From assembly GCA_002633005.1 (NCBI GenBank), contig NMRA01000392.1, positions 309,863-373,862 of the forward strand: DNA of 64,000 bases, in the 5' to 3' direction. Source of the stretch: Phoronis australis. Taxonomy: Eukaryota > Phoronida > Phoronidae. This document shows positions 1-12,829 of the stretch, in pieces; the stretch's first letter is position 1; every line of letters begins with the position of its first letter. The notes below the pieces were generated by a model, which was not told where the DNA came from, did not search any database, and worked only from the letters and a program-made list of their open reading frames with translations. Position numbers and translations under genes: made by a program.

Positions 1-2134
1 CAAAGGTTCTCTTGCCCTCAGATTAGTCATTCACTATGAAATTTACAAAATTGCTGAGTAATAGCCCCGTGCCGTCCTGCGGTGCGCAGACGACCAGTCA
101 CCACGCAGCCTCCACTAGAATTAAAACTGTTTCAAGATGTGACCCTGCTTAAGTGCGTGCATGCAAGCTTCACGTGTTGCCGAGGTCAGACATCAAATTT
201 ATGGTTACGGTCTCGTACTATATGTAGCTGTCAAGTTCTGAGTCAGAGAGCAGTTTTAAAATTGGTTGTAATAAAAGTTTGAAAAACTTAACTCTGCTGT
301 TTTTTGTGTTTGGGATGTTATAGTCGACACTCTGTGACTCAGTGACATTTTCAGCGTATGGCTCTGCGGCCAGCTGTCTTATCTCGACAGCCCGGCATTG
401 CTCTCTTGCCGTTGCGCCAAACATGCTATGCAAAGAAGTAAGACAAGTATCGGGGGTGGTCGAGCCAGTCGTCGATCAAGAATAAAATTTCAAGCAACTG
501 CATAAATATGTTACAAAATGTCAGAAAACAGCAATGTTTTAATTCATTATTCTAAACGATCACCTTACCAAACTTCGTGGTGGAAAAACATTTATTTTTC
601 ATGCAAGATGTCCAGATTATCCTATTTATATCACTTGTAATATTGTGCTGCAGCTCTGTTCGGTCCCGCTGTTATCGCGCAATGTCTCAGTCGGCTGACA
701 ATCGTGACTTGGAAATGCCGTCAAGTAATATAACGGCATCTTTCAGTATGCATCTCATTTTTTTATGGCCAAAGATAGTGGCGGTATTCAGCACGCACGT
801 TAGGGCCTAGGTGTGAGTCACCTGTCAATCCCATGTTGGTGTCAAGGTAACATGCACTCCAAAGTGTGGGAACTTGCGCACGTGCACCACTACAAATCAG
901 TCACACATAGCGACAGTCCGACGAAGTAACAAAAACGGGCGTGACTATATACTTTTAAGCTGTTGTTACGAAAGACCCAGTTCTTTACGATATTCCTCCG
1001 TTGCTAATGTTCCCCAAAACTGCGATGTCAAGTCTATTTCCATATTTCCCGGCTCGATGCTCCCTAAGCCCACGCATCCCTGTAACTAGCTGAGTGAATC
1101 TCCTACCCACTATCGTCAAGCAGTCTACGTGGTAGATATTTCAGACTCGAATGGTAAGAAGTTTTGTTCAGGCTGAAAATGGCCAATGTATAAACAAAAT
1201 TATTGTGGATGGCTAAAAAGGGGATGTGGAAACGATTATCACACAGTCACGCTTACGTGGGGGCTGATGCAAGAAATAGCAAGGAACAGCCAGCGACATT
1301 AGTTAAATCTGCTAACCAGTTTGACTGAGATGCAATAAGCGAAAAACAAAATTTGACTAGCCGTTTTTTATTACTTCAAGATCATACACAAACATACATT
1401 ATTGCCAACGTTTGAATTCAGAAATCGACAGACAGCAACGAAATCGGTAACCCAGTAAGGCACTTGTACTGTCCCTTCGGTCGCCCCACATCCTCTATAA
1501 CCAGGCAGTTATATTCATCAAAATATTGAGAATTTGAAATCTTTCCGTGAGTTGTGAGATTTGTTCAAAATACGAGAGCTTCCCACCTTAATAGAATTTG
1601 GAGGGTAGGCAAAACCATTGTCACATTTCTCTGGCCTGATTTTTTCGAATATTTGTTTTATCTAGTGCACTGCAGACGGAAACTCTGCGCGGCAGACAAA
1701 GTCGCTGAAAGCGGAGGTTTTGACGCCGGCGGCGTTCTTAAACTTTGCAAACAAGTGAAGAAAATAAAGTGACAAAAAGGTTCAAGTATTGTATTTTGAA
1801 GTGAGTTCATGACCCAAGACAATAAGTCGTTACCTGTATTGTAATTCAGATTGCTAAACCACCGTCTCGGAGTCCCGGCGTCGTTGCACTCATTGTGATC
1901 ATCGATCTTTTTCTAAAAGTCGGAGAATCGTGCGTTTCCTTAGCACTAGGAGCTAAATCTTCATTCTTTAAAAGTCGGGGATGGGCGCTTGACCGAGAGG
2001 TGGGCGCTTAACTGGAAATCTTCAAAAATTGCAGGGGGGCGCTTAACCGAGCAGTGGGCGGTTAAATCGAAAATCCACTTAAAGTTGGGGATGGGTGGTT
2101 AACTGAGCATGGGCGTTAACCCGAACGATTACGG
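1..2134 (-). mobile_element. TA-flanked DNA transposon, copy 1 (outer end beyond the window)
   Basis: It is the reverse complement of copy 2 over its whole visible length: base 1 corresponds to about 8100. Its inner end is GTTAACCCGAACGATTACGG|TA (2115-2136). The last 250 bases repeat GGGCGCTTAACCGAG/GGGATGGGCG units, the subterminal repeats of the family. It carries about 500 bp (about 604-1107) that copy 2 lacks at its N. The frame at 1554-1772 is conserved in copy 2 (7084-6863) but resembles no protein I know. Non-autonomous or decayed; superfamily unassigned, with a TA target as in Tc1/mariner-like groups. Confidence 0.8.
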
Positions 2135-2136
2135 TA

Positions 2137-5100
2137 TTACATGAAAACATCCCAAGAAGCATTGAAGCACTGTTTGGGTGTAATCATTACCTGGCATTCA
2201 ATGCTTTGCATTGCTCTTGTGAGAAACAGTAGTCGACTAAAAATTCTTCAGTTTGCTTCCAAATAATAGTTAGAATTGCAATATTTCTGTTTTTCAGAGG
2301 CTTACCTGACATAGTTGCAAGTGCTCAAGTTTTTACCAAGTGTTGTTTGGTAGTAGCTACGCCATACAAAATATTCTAAAAGCAGAGTAAGTTTTCCTGG
2401 AAAGTTATGTTTGTTGAGAAATTTGCCAAAATGGAATTTTGCTGTCTGCCATATGGTGTCCCAAACTGAAGACTCATTACCATACTCTGTTGAAGTCACT
2501 TTCTGGCTAATTTATAATTGAAAAATTTTGTTTCTGGGTTTGTTACATTTTTTACGGCTCACAAGAACATCAAGTTATCCGGGAATGGCAGTCTTGTTAC
2601 ATTAATAACAGACATGTAGACATTCCCATTCTTACTTTCCATCATTGACTTAAGTTTAATCAATTGCCATTGTTTAACCTCTGTGTTTCTTCCTGTCTCC
2701 TATTTGTTCCAGAGATGAATGTGCTTTGGGGTCTCAACCTATCATCATGGTAATGTGTCATGCTCATAAGATAGTCTTGTTCATGTCACCCCAGGGACTG
2801 CAAATATCAAGAAACAATATTGTATAGCCTAATTCCTATCTGCTAGTGTCTCATCTTTATTTCATCAAAAAGTTAGCTTCAACCTTCAGGCAATTAACAC
2901 AGTTTAATGAATAATTCAGCTCTTATTCCACATCATACGTGTAATTTGTTTTCATTTGTGACTGTTAAGAAAATTATGTCTTATGTTTGTCAGCGACAGG
3001 AACACAATTGATCTATGAATAAATGATAACATGTGAAGCGCTATTATAAGTATTCCCTGCTGAGGAGTTTCTAAATGGTAACTTCTTTGCTAAGATAAAT
3101 GTCAGTGAACACTGACACCATTTTCCTATGGTAAACGCTTTTTTCTTTAATTGCTACACTTACTTGTTCATACCGTATGTAGGAGTACTACAGTGGTAAA
3201 TAATTAAAAGGGACTTATCGACTTTAATGGTAATTTCCACTGCATTGGCTCAGCTTTGCTTCCACATGTAAGCGTGTTTGTCTCATACTCAAGATTTATT
3301 TATTGGGGCATTAGAAAGTAGTAACTTTTCTCTAGATGTTCATCAATTCTGTACAGAGATAATTAAAGTTGTATTGATGTTTCATAATCAGTTCTATGAG
3401 TAACAACTAGTTATAATGAATTTTAATTTTCTGCACTAGTTTGATTTAATGCCTATGTTTGGCCACCCAAAATGTGCATATGTCTCACTTTGAAATGCCC
3501 GCTCTCTGAGCTTATCGCCCACACACGATTTATTCGACCAAGAATTCTCTGAAAGTGCCCATGTCCTTGTGACCTCCTATTGTCAGTGAATTTTAGGTCT
3601 CAAAACATAGGAAGCTCCTTAACCTGTGTATAATTGGTGAAAGTGGCGAAATTCATACATAGAAATTAAAAATCTTTATTGGACTTACTCCAGTGTTTTA
3701 AACCACTACCAACTTCTTCACGCTAATCTGCATCACTTGTTGATTTTTGGTTTTGAGACAAACTAAGGTTGTTGATTTCATGATAACCATGCTTTCAGAG
3801 CTCCGCTCAACACCATTTTGCATGAGAAACATAGTTATTTGACAATTACGGATATCTTGCTTTTAAAATTCGTCCATCATGCTCTCAAGCGTCACAATTA
3901 ATTATACAGTTTGTAACGCACCTGACAATGTTCTGTCTTGTACATGTTATACTTTGGGCCTATGACCACATGTATATATTTCAATAAATCACTATTATTG
4001 TAACCTTATGGAAAAAGTCAAGTTTCACATGACCTGCAATACTGATTATTTTTAAAATCACACAGCATCTAAAGCTAAGAAAATGCCAAATTCGCAACTG
4101 ATGAGCCGGACTTACTAAGATTGTCAACAGTTGAAGTCAAAATTTTTTTTTCAGTTTTCCAATGTCAGAAAAGTTCATCAGGTCATGGCAAAGAGGTGAA
4201 ATTGACAATTTCACACAACATGTTATCATTTTCAATGCTTCTTCTATGTTGGAAAAATCATTAAATGCTTAAAATGTGGTAAGTATTGTAGTAAATTCAC
4301 AACGTGCCAAAATATTTGAATGATGGCTGAGATTTAGCCTAAGAATGACTATTCATCAGATAAGTTCCCACCATGAAGAAGAAACAGTATCTGTCTGATA
4401 GTAACTTTTTGCGTTTACTGTATTTCACTTTAAAGCTGCATTTTGCCCTGTTTAGTAACTGGCTTTAAACATATTTCAAGTTTTTATCCGAAGACCCAAA
4501 AGTTGTTGTTGTTGAGTAATGTGAATGGGCCTATTTTTGATTGGAAGTCCTTCAGTGCTATTTTTAAATGCCAGGGTGACCCTAATAAGTACAATGTTTT
4601 TCTGACTGGTTGAGGGTTTGTATCAGTTCTAGCGGTAACAGAAAACGAGTCCAATCATGGTTAGGCAACTTTAAGGCTGATTTATAAGACCACACTGGGC
4701 CCAATGTAGTTTTTTGTTTGTAAGCCAGATAAAAAGGGTAAATACAACTTTAGTTTTTTGTTTTTTTAAACTGATATATTTATTGAAGAATAAACAGAAC
4801 ATACAAAGAAATAATGACAAACCTAGAAATCGCAAAGCATTATATTTAGTTTTTTGTCACCCAAACAAAAATCAAAATCCCAAGCAAAGTTTACAAAGCT
4901 CTATTCAAAAAGCAAAACTCGATGGAATTTGATGTTGGCATTCATGACGTTTTTGGTCGTTACAAATTTGAAAGTAGAGCCAGTCTGTATTCAGTGGCTA
5001 AGAACGTGTTCTAGGAATGTCGTACAGCCTGCTGATGACGCGAATGACTGGATGTTTGATGGGTCTTGTTTATTTGGGCTACTTATAGCATTCATTCAAG

Positions 5101-5280
5101 ATGCCATTCCTCCGAAAGCTGTTTCACTGCTCTAAAACCTAAACTTTCAGCAAAGATTTACTAATGAAAATTCCAAAGTATTATGATCAATCTGTTGTTT
5201 TTAGGCATCGCAATTTTTAATCTGGGTCATCAGAAATAGGTCTGAAAAAATTGTCTGCACAATATCTGTAACAAAATCGG
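2137..5280. other. AT-rich stretch without recognisable genes
   Basis: Lies between transposon copy 1 and the Crypton-like relic. Frames here are shorter than 100 codons and show no conserved motif. The segment 3880-3990 resembles 27770-27900 (GTCACAATT, TTGGGCCTATG/AATGGCTG, TATATCAATAAA), a dispersed repeat scrap. Confidence 0.6.
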
Positions 5281-5459
5281 ACAAAAATCTAATTCAAATC
5301 AAATGAAAAGGTTTTGTTATGAATGCATATAGTATATTTACACTGAGAATTAAGATATCTAAAGGAAATTGTGACCTCCGTGATATCGAGTAACTGACAC
5401 AATCGTCTGGTTGCAGCATTCCTTGATCGTCTATCCCATTGCTCGCTGCTTTTCTTGAT

Positions 5460-5690
5460 GGCAACATTCGACTTAGGATTTAACATGGACTTTGATGAGT
5501 CTAGCATTGGTGAAAAACAAAGTAGATATGGCACTGGTGTAACTGACAATGATATTAAGGATTTTGTTGTCTCGCAAACGCCGTCAAAAAACCAAGAGTG
5601 ATGTGATAACATTCAATAAATGATATATAAGAAGCAAAGAAGTGAACATTGAAGACATTGCTAAGAGGATGCTAATTCAATTTAATTCAA
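5460..5690 (+). pseudogene. Relic resembling a Crypton/KIAA1958-type N-terminal region
   Basis: A frame from ATG 5486 reads MDFDESSIGEKQSRYG then TGVTDNDIKDFVVSQTPSKN to a stop near 5600. In another frame it continues VITFNK-stop-YIRSKEV then NIEDIAKRMLIQFN. The order (V-T-D-D-I, a KNT-like SKN, then an FN-W-like helix with NIEDI) recalls the N-terminal part of KIAA1958-like, Crypton-derived tyrosine-recombinase proteins. The frame is broken and no recombinase core follows. Identification rests on motif likeness only. Confidence 0.35.
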
Positions 5691-6519
5691 TTAAAAGCAT
5701 TCACAGGGTTTTTAAACAGAAAAGGATCACGATGGTGAGAAAAAATTTAAAGAAGGGTAACTTTCCAATGAAAGCACTCTGAAGAGCAATACTTGGTGAA
5801 ATCAAATAAAAATTTAAAGGTGAGACTGGACGACAAAACCAATGTAATAGATAGCCTTCAATGAGATCTATTTATGTGCTGCAAAAATAATTAAAAAAAT
5901 ATCCCTCACAGTGTCATCTTGCATCCGATTTCGCCCAATAATAAAAGTCGTCGGGCTATTGTGTGAACAAAGAAACAAACAAATGAAAGCCCTCTGAGGA
6001 GCGACTTTTGGCGTAATTAACAGAAAAAACGATGATAAAGATGATGACGAATGTAACGACGATGGTGGCGATGATGAACAATACAAGTAATAATAACATT
6101 CACATGACGAACGTAGAGGCCAGAAATCAGTAAGTATAGGCTACAGTCTTGAGCGACACTTGGCGAAATTAACTGAAAAGACGACGGCAGAGATGATGAC
6201 GAAGATGACAAATATGATGGTAATGATGGTGGCGATGCTGAACAATATCATAACATTACTATGACGAACTTAGATGTCATAAATCAAAAAAATATAGGCT
6301 ACAGTCTTGTTCAATAGAAGGTACACCAACAACAGTCCATAAGCCTGGGTCAACAAAGGAACAGCATTTTCAGAAAATCTCGAATAATTCAAAAAGTCGA
6401 TGTTGTATTGAAAAAAGAAAAACATTTTCTGAACAGCCCATTCAAAACTCTATCCAGCTGTGTAGTTTCGTGAAATTCTGTAAATTTTTTGATGAAAAAT
6501 GAAATTCTGCATCTTTTTA

Positions 6520-8397
6520 CCGTAATCGTTCGGGTTAACGCCCATGCTCAGTTAACCGCCCATCCCCGACTTTAAGTGGATTTTCGATTTAACCGCCCAT
6601 TGCTCGGTTAAGCGCCCCCCTCCGATTTTCGAAGATTTCCAGTTAAGCGCCCATCCCCGACTTTTAAAGAATGAAGATTTAGCGCCTAGTGCTAAGGAAA
6701 CGCGCGATTCCCCGACTTTAAGAAAAAGATCGATGATCACAACGAGTGCAACGGCGCCGGGACTCCGAGACGGTGGTTTAGCAATCTGAATTACAATACA
6801 GGTAACGAGTTATTGTCTTGGGTCATGAACTCACTTCAAAATATAATACTTGAACCTTTTTGTCACTTTATTTTCTTCCCTTGTTTCCTAAATTTAAGAA
6901 CGCCGCCGGCGTCAAAACCTCCGCTTTCAGCGACTTTGTCTGCCGCGCTGAGTTTCCGTCTGCAGTGCACTAGATAAAAAATATATTCGAAAAAATCAGG
7001 CCAGAGAAATGACAATAGTTTGCCAACCCTCCAAATTCTATTAGGTGGGAAGCTCTCGTATTTTGAACAAATCTCACAACTCACGGAAAGATGTCAAATT
7101 CTCAATATTTCGATGAATATAACTGCCGGGTTATAGAGGATGTGGGGCGACCGAAGGGACAGTACAAGTGCCTTACTTGGATTTCTGAATTCAAACGTTG
7201 GCAATAATGTATGTTTGTGTATGATCTTGAAGTAATAAAAAACGGCTAGTCAAATTTTGTTTTTCGCTTATTGCATCTCAGTCAAACTGGTTAGCAGATT
7301 TAACTAATGTCGCTGGCTGTTCTTTACTATTTCTTGCGTCAGCCCCCACGTCAGCGTGACTGTGTGAATTATCGTTTCCACATCCCCTTTTTAGCCATCT
7401 AGAATAATTTTGTTTATACATTGGCCATTTTCAGCCTGAACAAAAATTCTTACCATTCGAGTCTGAAATATCTACGACGTAGACTGCTTGACGATGAGGN
7501 CATGAAAAATAAATGTTTTTCCACCACGAAGTTTGGTAAGGTGATCGTTTAGAATTATGAATTGAAACATTGCTGTTTTCTGACATTTTGTAACATATTT
7601 ATGCAGTTGCTTGAAATTTTATTCTTGATCGACGGCTGGCTCGACCACCCCCGATCCTTGTCTTACTTCTTTGCATAGCATGTTTGGCGCAACGGCAAGA
7701 GAGCAATGCCGGGCTGTCGAGATAAGACAGCTAGCCGCAGAACCATACGCCGAAAATGTCATTGAGTCACGGAGTGTCGACTATAACATCCCCAACACAA
7801 AAAAAAAACAGCAGAGTTAATTTTTTCAAACTTTTATTACAACCAATTTTAAAACTGCTGTCTGACTCAGAACTTGACAGCTACATATAGTACGAGACTG
7901 TAACCATAAATTTGATATCTGACCTCTGCAACACGTGAAACTTGCACGCGCGCACTTAAGCAAGGTCACATCTTGAAACAGTTTTAATTCTAGTGGAGGC
8001 TGCGTGGTGACTGGTCGTCTGCGCACCGCAGGACGGCTATTACTCAGCAATTTTGTAAAATTAATTGTAAATGACTAATCTGAGGGCAAGAGAACCTTTG
8101 TTGGGATCATCCGCTGTTATGACGTTTTCACAGTCATTTGGTGACGTGACGATAAAGCTCTTTGAAAATGGCTACGCGTTCCGAGTATGATTGCCGTGTC
8201 GGGATTTAGATTGCCAGGTAAGATTAACCGCCCAGGGCGGTTGTCTGTTGTAATAAGCGCCCATGTTCGGTTAACCGCCCATCCCCTACTTTAGGTGGAT
8301 TTTCGCTTTAACCGCCCACTGCTCGGTTAACCGCCCTCCCCCGATTTTTTGGACTCGCCAATTTAACCGCCCAGGGCGTTAACCCGAACGATTACGG
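6520..8397 (+). mobile_element. TA-flanked DNA transposon, copy 2 (complete ends, gap at N)
   Basis: Ends CCGTAATCGTTCGGGTTAAC (6520) and GTTAACCCGAACGATTACGG (8378-8397), flanked by TA on both sides. The neighbouring array gives the empty site: TTTTTTTTTAAATTCAAAGTC near 11060 against TTTTTA[...]TAAATTCAAAGTC here, so TA is the target duplication. Subterminal arrays of CCGCCCATCCCCGAC/GCTCGGTTAA units lie at 6535-6720 and 8225-8390. The single N at 7500 stands where copy 1 has about 500 more bases. No recognisable transposase. Confidence 0.85.
7500..7500. other. Ambiguous base / probable collapsed assembly gap
   Basis: The only N in the window. Comparison with copy 1 shows that about 500 bp of transposon (604-1107 there) is missing exactly at this point, so it is more likely a gap of unknown size than one unread base. 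Confidence 0.75.
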
Positions 8398-11300
8398 TAA
8401 ATTCAAAGTCACATAACTCGAAAACGGTAAGTCTGACAAAAAAATCGTTTCAGTTCATTTAAAAGCATATACCTCAGAGTATCCACGTGCAAAAATTCAG
8501 GTCATTTGTTTTTCCCGTTTAAAGTGGCGCTCTGGCACGTCTGAAAATGGGTCAACATGTGCCAGATCCGCCATTTTGGAATCAACTTCCGTTTTTTAGG
8601 ATTGCATAATAGCCTGCAACAGAAAAGTAATACATGGAAAATTTCAAAGCAATTGGTCCTTTAAAGCGCCCTCTACAGTAGAAAACATTTTTTGCCTGAA
8701 ATCGAGGTGTGCATGTGCATTAAAGCTGATATTTCCGCCATTTTTGACCAAAAGTGAATGATTTCTGGCACATTTCGAGGACCTGTTCAGTTTCATATTA
8801 GTGCTGATTTTGAGCCCGATATGTCAAAAATTGTGGCTTCTATGAGCCAATGAATCAGAAATGGGAAACAAAATGGCCGCCATGGCCGCCATCTTGGATC
8901 TGCTCATGACCAAAAACAATAGGCTTTCAGCACTTAGAGAGTTACACGTTGTGTGTAAATTTCGTGTGGATAGGACGAAAATTGCGACCTTTAGAGTGCG
9001 AACAAAAAATGAAAGCGCTCTTGGCGAAATTAACAGATACGACGACGGGTAGAGATGATGATGAAGATGATGGATATGACAATGATGGTGGCGATGATGA
9101 ACAATATAAGTAATGATAACATTCATATGACAAATACAGCTATCAGAAATCAGTAAGAAATAGGCTACAGTCTTGAGCGAGACTTGGCGAACTGACTAAG
9201 ATGACGACGGAGATGATGACTAAAATGACAAATATGATGATGGTGGTGGCGATGATGAACAACATCAAAACGTTCATAAGACAAACTTAGATGTTATAAA
9301 TTAATAAGAAATAAGGTACAGTCTTGTTCAAAAGAAACTAAACCAGCATTAATGCAGAAAGAGTGCTCAACAAAGGAACAGCGCCATCAGAAAATCTCAA
9401 ATAATTCGAAAGGTAGACGTCCTAGTGAAAAATGGAAAACATCTTCTGAAAGCCCGTTCAAAATTCTATCGAAATTGATAGTATCACACAATTCTGTAAA
9501 TTTTTCGAAAAAATGAAATTGTGCATTTTTTAAGAAATTCAAACTCAAATAACTCGAAAACTGTAATTCTAAGAAAAAATTGTTATACGTCATATATACT
9601 TCAATGAATCCACATGCAAAAATTCATGTCATTCTCTCTTCCCGTTTAAAATGGCACTCCAGCACGTCTGAAAATGGGTCAACATGCGCCAGATCCGCCA
9701 TCTTGAAAGCTATTTCCGGTTTTTCAGCTCTGAATAATAGCATGTCATAAGAAACTAATACCTGAAAAATGTCAAGGCAATTGGTCCTATAATGCGCCCT
9801 CTACAGGAAAAAATGTTTTTTCCGAAATCGATTTACTCCTACGCGAGTGCCCATATTTCCGTCATCTTTAACCGGAAATGAACAATTTCTGGTATACATG
9901 CAGCATACATCTGGTCCAATAATTGTGCAGATTTTCAGCTGTGTTATGTAAAAAAATGTAGCCTCTAGAAGCATTTGAATGTTAAAATGTAAACAAAATG
10001 GCCGCCAAATCCGCCATCCTGGATTCGATTATGACGAAAGACTATAGGCCTCCAGTACTTCTGAAACTACGTGTTATGTTTAAGTTTCGTGATGATCGGA
10101 TGAAAATTGCGACCTGTATCCTACAAACAAACAAAAAAACGAGAGCGCTCAGAGGAGCGACACTTGGTGAAATTAATCGAAAAGACGACGATGGGGACGA
10201 CGACGATGATCATGACGATGAAGGTGGCAATTATGAACAACACGATAACATTTATGTGACTAGCGAAGAAATCAGTCAGAAATAGGCTGCAATCTTGTTC
10301 AATAGCCGGTAAAGTGACAACAGTGCGAGAGCGCTCGCACGAGCGACACTAACACTTGGCGAAATTATTCGAAAAGACGATGTTGGGGAGGACGACGATG
10401 ACGACGATCATGATGATGAAAGCGGCGATTATGGACAACACGATAACATTCATGTGTCAAGCGAAGAAAGCAGTAAGAAATAGGCTGCAGTCTTGTTCAC
10501 TCACCCGGTTTCTCGGACAGCAGACGACAGAGGTTGATAGCAAATGACAGCCACTGGTTTGCATCAAAAGTAGGTAAAAACTTGGCTTGGCTCATTCAAA
10601 AACACTTATAAATCAGTTTCCTGGCATCTGTTTTCAACATGTTCCTCGAACAATGAGCCAAACCTGACATATGCCCTGTATATGAATTGTAGGCACTTAG
10701 AAAATGCCCGGTGGCCACGACCTGATTGTTCTGTGCTACCTAACAATCTTGAACGACACTAGGCGAAATTAACGACGATGATTGTGACGATGAAGGTGGC
10801 GATTATGAGCAACACTATAACACTCATGTGACTAGAGAAGATGTGAGAAATCTGTAAATAGGCTACAGTCTTGAGCGACACTTGGCGAACAGCAAAATCA
10901 GTCAACAAAGGAATAGTGCTTTCAGAAACTTTCGAATAATTCAAAAAGTAGACGTACTCAGTGACAAATTGAAAATATCTTCTGAAAGTCGTTCAAAACT
11001 CTATCTAAATTGATAGTTTTGCAACAATCCATGAATTTTTCAAAAAAATTGAAATTTTGCGTTTTTTTTTAAATTCAAAGTCAAATAACTCGAAAACAGT
11101 AAGTCTGAGAAAAACTTTATCCCAGAACTTTTGAAAGAGCATACTTCAAGGAATCCATATGCAAACATTCACGTCATTTGCTCTTCCTATTAAAAATGCG
11201 ACTGCAGAACGATTGAGAATGGGTGAAAATGCGCTAGAGCCGCCATCTTGAAAGTAACTTCCGGTTTAACAAAATTTTATAAAAGCTGATCAAAAGCAAC

Positions 11301-12829
11301 AAACACGTGACCAGTTTGAAAATGATTGGTTTGCCAATGCGCTCTCTACAGGAGAAAACGTTTTTGGCCAGTTATCGAGGTGCGCTTGCGCCATTGCCGA
11401 TATTTCCGCCATCTTTGGCCGGAAGTTAAATATTTACTGCGCAGTTGTAGTACTTGTGTGCTATAATAATCATACCAATTTTCGGCCCTGCACGGTGAAA
11501 AATGCGGCCTCTATGAGCAATGTCTTCATGGTCTTGTTCAGCAGAAGCTGAACCAATATCAGTACAGCAAGAGCTGTCAACAAAGGAACAGCTATCAGAA
11601 AATCTCGAATAATTCAAAAAGTAGACGTCGTAGTGAAAAATGGAAAATATACTCTGAACGCCCGTCCAAAACTCTGATAGTTTTACAACATTCCATAAGT
11701 GTTTCAAAAAAATTTTGAAAATGGGTGAAAATGCGCCAGACCCGGCATCTTGAAAGTGACTTTCGGTTAAACAAAATTTTATAAAAGCTAATCAATAGCA
11801 ACAAATATGTGACCAGTTTGAAAATGATTGGTTCCTCAATGTGCCCTCTACAGGAGAAAACGTTTTCGGCCAGATATTGAGGTGTGCATGTGCCATTGTC
11901 AATATTTCCGCCATCTTTAACTGGAACTCAACGTTTTTCTGCACGGTTGTAGTACATGTGTCCTACAATAAACGTACCAACTTTCAGCCCTGTATGTAAA
12001 AAATGCGGCCTCCATGAGTATTTGAATCTGAAACCGGAAACCAAATGACCACCACGTCTGCCATTTTGAATCCGATGATGACCAAAAACAATAGGCTTCC
12101 AGGACTTTCCGATCTACACTTCGTGTGCAAATTTCGTGAGAATCGGACGGAAATTCTGACCTGTAGAGAGTGAACAAAAAAACAATGTCAGACCAACATA
12201 CTTGGCGGTATTCCCAGAATTCCGTCAAGTAAAAAACTTGATGTCAGACCAACATACTTTTCGAAATTCCCAGATTTCCGCTAAGTAAAAACAAACTTGA
12301 TGGAAGAGCAACATATTTGGTGAAATGTATTTCGCCAAGTAAATATGGTAACAAAGTAACATGCCCCCTGGGAAAGGAACCACCACCAAACTACAAGCTC
12401 TCCCTAGCAGCTACATTCTAATGTGTAGGCCTGTTGCTTCAGCAGATAGTAATTATCGCAATTTAATGCTGGAAGTCCAGTCTGCTAGCAGCATCTAAGA
12501 AGTAATTAACAATAGATTGAAAACAATGAGCCGCTCTAAATCACATTTGGAATAATCTTGAGATAACGACTACATATATAGAACTACTATTGGTAGCCTG
12601 TTCACAAAACTGTGTGTATTGGGCAAACAGCAACTAGTGTTTCACCAAATTGCTCTTCATACAGCTTTTTATTTGCACAAGTGCTGTCTCTGGTGATTGT
12701 CTAATTTGATAAATAATGTTCAAAGGAACTGTCCTACTCTTTAGGGCTGTGGTTCAGCTCAGCTACAGTTGAATAGTGATGTTATCCTTATGTGGTGTTT
12801 CCTGTAAATGTGACAGGACTGAGCACAAC

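Larger units (their letters stand above)
5760..12340. repeat. Decayed array of long direct repeats (about 1-1.5 kb units) with GATGAC-rich segments
   Basis: Blocks recur in order: TCAAATAACTCGAAAACNGTAAGTCTGA (8400, 9540, 11075), GCGCCAGATCCGCCATCTTG (8565, 9690, 11235, 11735), TTGGTCCTNNAATGCGCCCTCTACAG (8655, 9780, 11330, 11830), AAAATGGCCGCCATC-type (8870, 9990, 12040), AAAATTGCGACCTGTA, GCGCTC-GAGCGACACTTGGCGAAATTAA, then GATGAC/GATGAT microsatellite-like runs (6030, 6190, 9050, 9200, 10185, 10380, 10780). Copy 2 of the TA transposon interrupts it. Non-coding; some short frames encode runs of Asp from the GAC/GAT tracts. The family is unknown to me. Confidence 0.75.

Noticed and set aside
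1554-1772. 72-codon frame conserved in both TA-transposon copies as a real gene
   Set aside because: Conservation is explained by the two copies being the same repeat. The start context differs and no domain is recognisable.
10185-10290. Asp-rich open frame (GAC/GAT runs) as an acidic protein
   Set aside because: It is a microsatellite-like part of the decayed repeat array and is not preserved as a frame among copies.
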